63,235 bases of DNA, taken from positions 1 to 63,235 of the forward strand of contig NZ_JAANPA010000012.1 in assembly GCF_011320075.1 (NCBI RefSeq), read 5' to 3'. Both the position numbers and the translations under genes were made by a program. Origin of the DNA: Sphingosinicella sp. YJ22. Its GTDB lineage: Bacteria; Pseudomonadota; Alphaproteobacteria; Sphingomonadales; Sphingomonadaceae. The notes beneath the pieces are model-generated. The model was not told the origin of the DNA, ran no database searches, and was given only the letters and a program-made list of their open reading frames with translations. Of the stretch, positions 34,701 to 41,844 are shown piece after piece (position 1 is the stretch's first letter; each line of letters begins with the position of its first letter).

Positions 34701-35592
34701 TGGGATGGAGCCACATGTCGGAGAATTTGGCGGCTTCGTTGAAATCCGGCGCGATGACGACGCTCTTGGCGCCGCGGTAGCGGACCTCCGAATAGAAATG
34801 CGCGTCGGGTGCACGGGTCATCGGGATGTTGGAGCCCCACACGAGCAGGAAGCCGGCGTTGTACCAGTCGGCGCTCTCGGGAACGTCGGTCTGCTCGCCC
34901 CAGGTTTGCGGGGATGACGGCGGCAGGTCGCAATACCAGTCGTAAAAGCTGAGCAGATTGCCGCCGATCAGCGACAGATAGCGGCTTCCGGCGGCGTAGG
35001 AGATCATCGACATGGCCGGGATCGGCGAGAAGCCGGCGATCCGGTCAGGGCCATATTTCTTGATCGTGTAGGCGTTGGCGGCGGCGATGATCTCGGTGAC
35101 CTCGTCCCAGCCGACGCGGACGAAGCCGCCGCGGCCGCGCTTCGAGACCCAGTCGCGGCGCTTGTCGAGATCCTCGACGATCGCCTGCCACGCCGCCACC
35201 GGCGCCATCGTCTTGCGCGCCTCGCGCCAGTGACGGACCAGGCGAGCGCGGACGAGCGGATATTTGATGCGGGTGCCGGAATAGAGATACCAGCTGTAGG
35301 ACGCGCCGCGCGGGCAGCCGCGCGGCTCGTGATTGGGCAGGTCGGGCCGTGTGCGCGGATAGTCGGTCTGCTGGGTCTCCCAGGTGACGATGCCGCCCTT
35401 GACGTAGATCTTCCACGAGCAGGAGCCGGTGCAGTTCACGCCGTGGGTCGAGCGCACGATCTTATCGGCGGCCCAGCGCTTGCGGTACGCGTCCTCCCAC
35501 TCGCGGCTCTCGTCGGTGAGGATTCCGTGCCCGTCGGAAAACTTCTCCCGCTGCCTGCGGAAATAAGTGAGGCGGTCGAGGAAATGACTCAT
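31792..35592 (-). CDS. narG: Respiratory nitrate reductase alpha subunit NarG
   Basis: A 1266-residue molybdo-bis-MGD catalytic subunit that reduces nitrate to nitrite at the inner face of the membrane. Near the N-terminus HGVNCTGSCSW supplies the His and cysteines of the FS0 cluster; NHEPRGCPRGAS gives the last cysteine. LLVWGSNIPMTRAPDAHF contains the region of the molybdenum Asp ligand. Later DHHWMRAFGEGF and ARSIVSQRIMPGSAIMYHAQEK are NarG-typical. It starts 11 bp after narK and overlaps narH by 4 bp. It needs MobA and the moa products encoded in this same island. Confidence 0.97.
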   Translation of the reverse strand: MSHFLDRLTYFRRQREKFSDGHGILTDESREWEDAYRKRWAADKIVRSTHGVNCTGSCSWKIYVKGGIVTWETQQTDYPRTRPDLPNHEPRGCPRGASYSWYLYSGTRIKYPLVRARLVRHWREARKTMAPVAAWQAIVEDLDKRRDWVSKRGRGGFVRVGWDEVTEIIAAANAYTIKKYGPDRIAGFSPIPAMSMISYAAGSRYLSLIGGNLLSFYDWYCDLPPSSPQTWGEQTDVPESADWYNAGFLLVWGSNIPMTRAPDAHFYSEVRYRGAKSVVIAPDFNEAAKFSDMWLHPKQGTDAALAMALGHVVLKEFHVDRQAEYFAEYTRKYSDFPLLVKVVERDGRLVPDRLLRAADLADGLGEGSNPDWKTVAYDEHSGDLVAPLGSAGFRWGDKGKWNLEEKDGQGRDVRLRTTLKDHSDSIEPVAFPYFGGTAPHDFVATGHDEVLMRNVPLKRLDLADGTSGYVATVFDLFCANYGVDRGFGGENVAKSYDEDLPFTPAWAEKVTGVPRQAIIQVAREFADTAEKTKGRSMVILGAGLNHWYHMDMSYRGIIALLVMCGCIGQSGGGWSHYVGQEKLRPQTGWLPLAFGSDWTRPARQMNGTSFFYAHTDQWRYESLKVSEILSPVAPEGDWSGSMIDYNVKAERMGWLPSAPQFDANPIEWGNRIHASGADPASVVADALKAGDLKPASIDPDNPKNWPRNMFFWRSNVLGASGKGHEYFLKHLVGSLHGVIGTDEESAGLERPQDVVWHDEAPVGKLDLMVNIDFRMSTTSIYSDIVLPTATWYEKHDLNTSDMHPFIHPLSAAVDPAWESKSDWNIFRAIAKKFSDVAPEVLGIEHDLVTTPILHDTPAELAQPYEPKDWMKGECDPIPGKTAPNVQLVERNYPETYVRFTSMGPLLEKLGNGGKGIGWDTKKEVELLGDLNGRVLDGPTAGRPKIDSDIDACETILMLAPETNGEVAVKAWAALGAITGRDHHHLAEGKEEEKIRFRDVAAQPRKIISSPTWSGLESEHVCYNAGYTNVHELIPWRTLSGRQSLYQDHHWMRAFGEGFVTWRPPIDTKTVLQVLGKIPNGNKEIMLNILTPHQKWGIHSTYTENLIMLSLNRGGPTVWLSEDDARAAGIEDNDWIEVFNVNGALTARSIVSQRIMPGSAIMYHAQEKLVNTVGSQITGQRGGIHNSVTRINMKPTHMIGGYAHLAYGFNYYGTVGANRDEFVIVRKMSEVNWFDKAADDSANVTGGTADWGTGMKGGRTASREATE

Positions 35593-35603
35593 CCTTGGCT
35601 CCT

Positions 35604-38339
35604 TCAGGCAGGCAGGGCCGTCGCGGTGGAAGCCGCGGGCCGACGTTCGATGTTCCGGAGGATGCCGCGCGGGCCGCTATAGACGGCCCAGGTCAGCGCG
35701 GCGCAGCTGATGTAGAAGAGAAGGAAGCCCCACAGCGCCATGTCGGCGGTGCCGGTGATCTCAATCGATGAGCCATAGGCCTTGGGGATGTAGAACGCCC
35801 CGTAGGCGGCGATCGCCGAGGTGAAGCCGATCACCGCCGCCGACTCCCGTTCCGCCTGCATCCGGCGCTTGTCTTCGGGCATGTTCGGCTCCGCACGGTC
35901 GACCGCCTGGCGCATGATTCCGGGCACCATCTGGAAGGTGGAAGCATTGCCGATTCCGCTGACGAAGAAGAGCAGCAGCACCATCGCGAAGAAGCCCCAG
36001 AAGCTGCCGGCCTGGAGGAACCAGATCATCCCGGCGATTGCGGCGATCTGGGCCACAAACACCCAGAAGGTGACCCGAGCGCCGCCGAGGCGGTCGGAGA
36101 TCCAGCCGGTGCCGGCCCGCGACAGAGCGCCGAGCAGCGGGCCGATAAAGGCGTAGCGAAGCGCGTTCTCCTCCGGGAAGACGAGGTTCACGAGCAGCGG
36201 GAAGCCGGCGGACATGCCGATGAAGGTCCCGAACGTGCCGGTGTAGAGCCAGCACATGATCCAGGTGTGAGCCCGCCCGAAGATCGTCGACTGGTCGGCG
36301 AACGAGGCCTTGGCCGACAGGATGTCGTTCATTCCGAACCAGGCGGCGAGCGTGCCGACGATGATCAGCGGAACCCACACGAAGCCGGCATTCTGCATCC
36401 AGACCTGAGCGCCGTCGGCGGCGGTCTGCGCCTGGCCGCCGAGAGCGCCGAACAGGCTCATGGTCACCACGACCGGGACGAGGAACTGCATCACGCTGAC
36501 GCCGAGATTGCCGAGCCCGGCGTTGATCGCGAGCGCGTTGCCCTTCTCCGACTTGGGGAAGAAGTAGCTGATGTTCGCCATGGACGAGGCGAAATTTCCA
36601 CCGCCGAAGCCGCACAGCAAAGCGAGCACCAGGAAGATGAGGTACGGCGTGTCGGGGTTCTGCACAGCATAGCCGATGCCGAAGGCCGGGATGAGCAGAC
36701 TCGCGGTCGAGAGGGTCGTCCACAGCCGACCGCCGAAGACCGGCACCAGGAACGCGTAGAAGATGCGCAGGGTCGCCCCCGACAGACCCGGCAGCGCCGC
36801 CAGCCAGAACAATTGGTCGGTGGTGAACTCGAAGCCGATCGCCGGCAACCGAGCGACGACGACGCTCCACACCATCCACACCGCGAAGGACAGCAACAGG
36901 CAGTAGGTCGACACCCACAGGTTGCGGCGGGCGACGGCGCGGCCGCCGGATTTCCAGAAATCGGGCTCCTCGGGCCGCCAGTCGGCAATCGGCCCCGCTC
37001 GGCGGGGGCGCATCTCGATCCCGGGTTCGCCGAAGCCCTGCATCTCCGGCAGCTCAGGCACTTGGCCGGCCGTGCCCTTGCGCTCGGCGCTCCGCTCCAT
37101 GTGGCGGACGGCCACGTGCATCCAGGTAAGGGCGATGCCGACGAGGACGAAGAGCAAAACGAAGGTGCTGGTCCACACGCCGGTGAGGTCGAGCAGCGCA
37201 CCGAAAGTGAGCGGCAGGACGAACCCGCCTAGACCCCCGATCATTCCGACGAGACCGCCGACCGCGCCGACATGGTTCGGGTAATAGACCGGTATGTGCT
37301 TGAATACCGCGGCCTTGCCGAGGCTCATGAAGAAGCCGAGCACGAAGATCGTCACCAGGAAGGGAACGAGCCCCATTTCCGTGCGGAAGGTGATCGGCCC
37401 GCGCACGCCCTCGATGATGTAGGTGGTCGGCGGGTAAGACAGCATGAAGGTGCACAGCACCGAGACGCCGAAGGTGACGTACATGACCGAGCGGGCGCCG
37501 TAGCGGTCGGACAGCGTGCCGCCGTAGATCCGGAAGATGCTGGCCGGCACCGAGTAGAAGGCGGCGAGCATGCCGGCGGTCTTCACGTCGAGCCCGTAGA
37601 CCCCGATCAGGTAGCGCGGCAGCCACAGGGCGAGCGCGACGAAGGCGCCGAATACGAAGAAATAATAGAGGGCGAAGCGCCACACCTGGATATTCTTGAG
37701 GACGGTGAGCTGGCTGCGCAGGCTCTCGGCCTTCGCGCCCGACTGGCGGCGCGCGACCTGGTCAGGATCCTCCCGGGTCAGCGCCAGGAAGATCACCGCC
37801 ATGACGATGAGCGCCCCCGCCCATACCTGAGCGACCGCCTGCCATCCCGCCGCGACCATCACGAACGGCGCAACGAACTTGGTCACCGCCGAGCCGACAT
37901 TGCCGGCGCCGAAAATGCCGAGCGCGGTGCCCTGGCGGCTCTTCGGATAGAATTTGGAGACGTAGGTGACGCCGACCGAGAAGGCGCCGCCGGCGATGCC
38001 TACGCCAAGCGCGGCGACGAGCAGCTCGAGATAACTGTCGGCGAACGAGGTGAGGAAGGTCGCGATGGCGGCGAGCACCATCACCGCGGCGAACACCTTG
38101 CGGCCGCCCAATTGGTCCGCCCAGATGCCGAGCAGCACCCGACTCAGCGATCCGGTGAGGATCGGGGTTCCGACGAGCAGTCCGAATTCCGTCTCGGAGA
38201 GGCCGAGCTCGTCCTTCACGCCGAGGCCGATGATCGAGAAGATCGTCCACACCGCGAAGCAGACGGTGAAGGCGACGGTGCTGGTCCACAGCACCTGGTT
38301 CGCGCCGGCGGCGGGCGTATCGGTTACGGCAGCGGACAT
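35604..38339 (-). CDS. narK: Fused nitrate/nitrite transporter NarK1-NarK2
   Basis: A 911-residue fusion of two 12-helix major facilitator domains: residues about 15-420 (NarK1-like) and about 470-895 (NarK2-like), joined by a soluble linker rich in Glu, Pro and Arg. Both halves carry nitrate signature stretches: GAGNVGSAVTKF and GMIGGLGGFVLPL in the first, NISYFFPKSEKGNALAINAGLGNLG and GSGIGNAS-like VSGIGNASTFQMVP in the second. NarK1 is thought to be a nitrate/proton symporter and NarK2 a nitrate/nitrite antiporter, so the fusion supplies both. First gene of the nar operon, with an FNR box about 67 bp upstream. Confidence 0.95.
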   Translation of the reverse strand: MSAAVTDTPAAGANQVLWTSTVAFTVCFAVWTIFSIIGLGVKDELGLSETEFGLLVGTPILTGSLSRVLLGIWADQLGGRKVFAAVMVLAAIATFLTSFADSYLELLVAALGVGIAGGAFSVGVTYVSKFYPKSRQGTALGIFGAGNVGSAVTKFVAPFVMVAAGWQAVAQVWAGALIVMAVIFLALTREDPDQVARRQSGAKAESLRSQLTVLKNIQVWRFALYYFFVFGAFVALALWLPRYLIGVYGLDVKTAGMLAAFYSVPASIFRIYGGTLSDRYGARSVMYVTFGVSVLCTFMLSYPPTTYIIEGVRGPITFRTEMGLVPFLVTIFVLGFFMSLGKAAVFKHIPVYYPNHVGAVGGLVGMIGGLGGFVLPLTFGALLDLTGVWTSTFVLLFVLVGIALTWMHVAVRHMERSAERKGTAGQVPELPEMQGFGEPGIEMRPRRAGPIADWRPEEPDFWKSGGRAVARRNLWVSTYCLLLSFAVWMVWSVVVARLPAIGFEFTTDQLFWLAALPGLSGATLRIFYAFLVPVFGGRLWTTLSTASLLIPAFGIGYAVQNPDTPYLIFLVLALLCGFGGGNFASSMANISYFFPKSEKGNALAINAGLGNLGVSVMQFLVPVVVTMSLFGALGGQAQTAADGAQVWMQNAGFVWVPLIIVGTLAAWFGMNDILSAKASFADQSTIFGRAHTWIMCWLYTGTFGTFIGMSAGFPLLVNLVFPEENALRYAFIGPLLGALSRAGTGWISDRLGGARVTFWVFVAQIAAIAGMIWFLQAGSFWGFFAMVLLLFFVSGIGNASTFQMVPGIMRQAVDRAEPNMPEDKRRMQAERESAAVIGFTSAIAAYGAFYIPKAYGSSIEITGTADMALWGFLLFYISCAALTWAVYSGPRGILRNIERRPAASTATALPA

Positions 38340-38399
38340 GAGTGGCTTCCCCCGAACATTCCGATGGCGTGGCTCTGGCAGGCCGGCACGCCAGCGCCG

Positions 38400-38413
38400 T
38401 TGATCGAGATCAT
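38400..38413. promoter_or_regulatory. FNR box upstream of the narK1K2GHJI operon
   Basis: TTGATCGAGATCAT matches the FNR consensus at 9 of 10 positions, centred about 67 bp before the narK start codon. A weaker candidate (38583-38596, GTGACATGGATCAA) lies further upstream. Confidence 0.7.
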
Positions 38414-38613
38414 TTCGCGGCGTCCGCTTGTCAGCGGCTCAGAAACGATCTGAGCCCCGGCCCCGGTGGGAAGGGGGCGGGGGCTCAGAAGCCTCGCGAG
38501 AGGCTCGGGGCGCGTGTGAGCGGGGGAGAAGGGTCGTCCCTGGACACGCCACGCCAGGATAGGCTCCGTCGCACGACGTGCAGTGACATGGATCAAATCG
38601 CCCCCCCGCACCA

Positions 38614-39627
38614 TCAGCCGCCGGTCACGCTCATATGCCGGGGCACTGCCGGAGCGGCCGCTGGCGCGATGTGGAAGTCGTGGCGTCGCGGCTTGCCGGC
38701 GAGCAGGCGGTCGAGCAGCTCGGCGACCGCCGCCTCACCGCCCTCGCGCAGCGCGTGCCTGAGCTCGACCTTCTGGTCGTGGCCGAGGCAGCCATAGACC
38801 GTGCCGGTCGCAGCGACCCGGATGCGGTTGCAACCGTCACAGAAATTGTGGGTGAGCGGCGTGATCAAGCCGAGCCGGGCGCCGATCCCCTCGACGTCAT
38901 AATAGCGCGCGGGCCCGCCGGTCCGCCGAACCGAGGGAACGAGCGTGAGGCGCTCCTCGAGCCTCCGCCTGACGCGGTCCAGCGGGAGATAATGGCTGGT
39001 GCGGTCCTCCTCGACCTCGCCCAGGGGCATCGTCTCGATAAGGGTGAGGTCGAGGCCTTCGCCGGCGCACCACAGCAGCATCTCCTCGATCTCGTCCTCG
39101 TTGAGGCCGGCGAGCGCCACCATGTTGATCTTGACCTGGAGGCCCGCGGCCCGCGCCGCGGCGATCCCGCGAAGCACCTGGCCGACGTCGCCGCCGCGGG
39201 TAATGTGGGCGAAGCGCTCGGGCCGGCGGCTGTCGAGGCTGACATTGATGCGCCGGACGCCGGCCGCATGGAGCCCTTCGGCGAAGCGCACGAGCTGGGT
39301 GCCGTTGGTGGTGAGCGTGAGCTCGTCGAGGCCGTCGCCGACGCGCTTGCCGATCCAGCCGACGAGATCGAGGATGCCGCGACGAACCAGCGGCTCGCCG
39401 CCGGTCAGCCGGATCCGGCGGACGCCGCGGGCGATGAAGATGTCGGCGAGCTGGGCGACTTCCTCGAGCGTCAGGATGTGGCGCTTAGGAAGGAATTGCA
39501 TGTGCTCGGCCATGCAATAGCGGCAGCGAAGGTCGCAGCGGTCAGTGACCGAAATCCGCACGTAGCTGATGTTCCGGCCGAAGCTATCGATCAGTGCCGA
39601 GTGTGCGCCCACGCCCCCCGTACTCAT
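38614..39627 (-). CDS. moaA: GTP 3',8-cyclase MoaA
   Basis: A 337-residue radical SAM enzyme that starts molybdenum cofactor synthesis. The N-terminal cluster motif is CDLRCRYC (C-x3-C-x2-C), with RLTGGEPLVR following. The C-terminal second cluster is in NFCDGCNRIRVAATGTVYGC, but the protein lacks the usual terminal double glycine at the strict end (it ends VTGG, so a GG is present). The ATG at 39627 is preferred over the TTG before it. Divergent from hemN, with a perfect FNR box between. Confidence 0.93.
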   Translation of the reverse strand: MSTGGVGAHSALIDSFGRNISYVRISVTDRCDLRCRYCMAEHMQFLPKRHILTLEEVAQLADIFIARGVRRIRLTGGEPLVRRGILDLVGWIGKRVGDGLDELTLTTNGTQLVRFAEGLHAAGVRRINVSLDSRRPERFAHITRGGDVGQVLRGIAAARAAGLQVKINMVALAGLNEDEIEEMLLWCAGEGLDLTLIETMPLGEVEEDRTSHYLPLDRVRRRLEERLTLVPSVRRTGGPARYYDVEGIGARLGLITPLTHNFCDGCNRIRVAATGTVYGCLGHDQKVELRHALREGGEAAVAELLDRLLAGKPRRHDFHIAPAAAPAVPRHMSVTGG

Positions 39628-39689
39628 CAAACTGAACCTTTGGCTGACCTGGACTTCGATCCGGGTACCGCCTGGTTCCGCCTGCCCCT

Positions 39690-39703
39690 TTGATCTGAAT
39701 CAA
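39690..39703. promoter_or_regulatory. Perfect FNR box between moaA and hemN
   Basis: TTGATCTGAATCAA is an exact match to TTGAT-N4-ATCAA. It lies 63 bp upstream of moaA and 36 bp upstream of the hemN ATG, and can serve both divergent genes. Confidence 0.8.
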
Positions 39704-39738
39704 CGGGACTGCCAGTGGGCAGGTTAGCCAACCGAGTC

Positions 39739-41103
39739 ATGTCCATGCAAGCCATCAGCCCGGATTGCCTGGCCCGCTATGGCGGCGCCGCAGTACCGCG
39801 CTACACCAGCTATCCCACCGCCCCGCACTTCAGCGCCGCGGTGGGCGAGGCGGACTATCGGGGCTGGCTGGCACAGGCGGACCCGGCGAGCGCCCTCTCG
39901 GTCTATGTCCACGTCCCGTTCTGCCGGTCGATGTGCTGGTATTGCGGCTGCCACACCTCGGTGACCGGCCGGGCGGACCCGGTCGCGCGCTACATGGCGG
40001 CGATGATGCGGGAGGTCGGCCTCGTCGCGGCGCAGCTCCCCGGACGGTTCGCGATCCAGCATCTCCATTTCGGCGGGGGCACACCGACGCAGATGGGGCC
40101 GGAACCGTTGGAGCGGTTCATGGCGGTGCTGAGCAACCGCTTCGATCTTGCCGCCGGCGCCGAGATCGCGATCGAGATCGACCCGCGCACCCTCACCGCC
40201 GAGATGATCGCGATGCTCGGCAAGCAGGGCGTCACCCGCGCCAGCCTCGGCGTCCAGAGCTTCGACCCGCTCGTCCAGCAGGCGATCAACCGGGTCCAGA
40301 CGTTCGAGGAAACCGAGTCCGCGGTCGCCGGGCTTCGGCGGCACGGGGTCGGGGCGATCAATTTCGACCTAATCTACGGCCTCCCCCACCAAAGCGTCGC
40401 CTCCTGCATCGACACGGTCGAGCGCGCCGTGACGCTGCGCCCGGACCGCCTGTCGGTGTTCGGCTACGCCCATGTTCCCTCGTTCAAGCGGCACCAGCGC
40501 AAGATCGGAGGGGCGGCGCTTCCCGGCGTTGCGGAGCGGTGGGCCCAGTTCGGAGCGATCGCCGACGCTCTCGTCGCGGCCGGCTACGTCCAGGTGGGGC
40601 TCGATCATTTCGCGCTACCGGGCGACGCGCTCACCGAGGCAGCGGCGGTGGGCAAACTCGCGCGCAATTTCCAGGGCTATACGACCGACGCTGCGCCGAC
40701 CCTGATCGGCCTCGGCGCCTCGGCGATCGGGCAGATGCCGCAGGGCTATGTCCAGAACGCCGTCGTCATCTCGGAGTATCAGGCGCGCATCGCGGACGAC
40801 CGCCTGCCTGTCGCGCGCGGCTATTCGTTGAGCCGCGAGGACCGGCTGCGCGGGCGGATCATCGCTCGGCTGATGTGCGACTATGAGGTCGACGTCGCCG
40901 AAGTCTGCGCGCGGTTCGGCGAGGATCCGGACATCGTCTATCCGACCGACAAGCTGGCGCGGATGGAAGAGGACGGGCTGGTCGAGCGCGCCCGCTACGC
41001 CGTCCGGGTGCTGCCCGCGGCGCGGCCGCTGGTGCGCTCGGTCGCCGCGGCCTTCGACGCGCACCTTGCCGCGAGCGCGGGACTCCATGCCCGCGCGGTC
41101 TAG
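39739..41103 (+). CDS. hemN: Oxygen-independent coproporphyrinogen III oxidase HemN
   Basis: A 454-residue radical SAM enzyme for heme synthesis without oxygen. The cluster motif CRSMCWYCGC has the extra cysteine typical of true HemN, and HLHFGGGTPTQ, RASLGVQSFDP, INFDLIYGLPHQ and GLGASAIGQMPQGYVQN follow. Genuine HemN features distinguish it from HemW. The ATG at 39739 is used (GTG at 39715 also possible). The Fnr-family gene begins 6 bp after its stop. Confidence 0.94.
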   Translation: MSMQAISPDCLARYGGAAVPRYTSYPTAPHFSAAVGEADYRGWLAQADPASALSVYVHVPFCRSMCWYCGCHTSVTGRADPVARYMAAMMREVGLVAAQLPGRFAIQHLHFGGGTPTQMGPEPLERFMAVLSNRFDLAAGAEIAIEIDPRTLTAEMIAMLGKQGVTRASLGVQSFDPLVQQAINRVQTFEETESAVAGLRRHGVGAINFDLIYGLPHQSVASCIDTVERAVTLRPDRLSVFGYAHVPSFKRHQRKIGGAALPGVAERWAQFGAIADALVAAGYVQVGLDHFALPGDALTEAAAVGKLARNFQGYTTDAAPTLIGLGASAIGQMPQGYVQNAVVISEYQARIADDRLPVARGYSLSREDRLRGRIIARLMCDYEVDVAEVCARFGEDPDIVYPTDKLARMEEDGLVERARYAVRVLPAARPLVRSVAAAFDAHLAASAGLHARAV

Positions 41104-41109
41104 CCGGCC

Positions 41110-41844
41110 GTGACCGACGAGCGCGGCCTTCGCCTCGCGGCGCTGCCGCGCGACCATCCCTGCGGGCGGTGCGAAGTCCGGCTCGACACGTTCTGCGGCG
41201 CCCTCAAGGCGAAGGAACTGGCCGAGTTCAAGGCGCTCGGGTCAACCGCCCGCGCCGAGCCCGGCCAATGCCTGTTCCACGAAGGCGATACGGCCGAACT
41301 GGTGTTCAACGTCACCCGCGGCACCCTGAAGCTCTACCGGTTGCTGCCGGACGGGCGGAGGCAGATCGCCAGCTTCATCCAGCCCGGCGATTTCCTCGGC
41401 CTCACCGTGGAGGAGGTCCACGCCTATACCGCCGAGGCGCTTGAGCCGGTCGATTACTGCCGTTTCCCGCGCGAGCGATTCGACCGCTTCGCGGACGAGC
41501 ACCCCGAGATCGGCCGCGAGCTCTACGCCATGGCCGCGCACGAGCTTGCCGCCGCCCGCGAGCAGATCGTCCTGCTCGGCCGCAAGACCGCGATCGAGCG
41601 GGTGGCGAGCTTCCTTCTCGCCCGCTTCGACCGGGTCCGCGCCCGCAACCCGGACTGGGAGATCGTGCGGCTGCCGATGACCCGAACCGACATCGCCGAC
41701 CATCTCGGCCTCACCAAGGAAACGGTGAGCCGCGCCTTCACGTCGCTGCGCCGACGCGGCCTGATCGCGCTCATCCCCGACGCACGGGTCGAGCTGCTTC
41801 GCCGCGAACCGCTGGAGCATCTCGCCGCCGGCGAGCGCGGCTGA
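41110..41844 (+). CDS. FnrL/FixK-type oxygen-sensing regulator with four cysteines
   Basis: A 244-residue Crp/Fnr regulator starting at GTG. The N-terminal C18, C21 and C29 plus C117 in the sensor domain (EALEPVDYC) give the full FNR set for an oxygen-labile 4Fe-4S cluster. The winged helix reads DIADHLGLTKETVSRAFTSL, with E204, S207 and R208 for TTGAT recognition. It is co-transcribed with hemN, under the perfect FNR box, so it probably regulates itself and the island's other FNR boxes. Confidence 0.92.
   Translation: MTDERGLRLAALPRDHPCGRCEVRLDTFCGALKAKELAEFKALGSTARAEPGQCLFHEGDTAELVFNVTRGTLKLYRLLPDGRRQIASFIQPGDFLGLTVEEVHAYTAEALEPVDYCRFPRERFDRFADEHPEIGRELYAMAAHELAAAREQIVLLGRKTAIERVASFLLARFDRVRARNPDWEIVRLPMTRTDIADHLGLTKETVSRAFTSLRRRGLIALIPDARVELLRREPLEHLAAGERG

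Noticed and set aside
38583-38596. Second FNR-like site upstream of narK
   Set aside because: Only one half-site is good and it is 250 bp from narK, just past the moaA stop; kept only as a remark.
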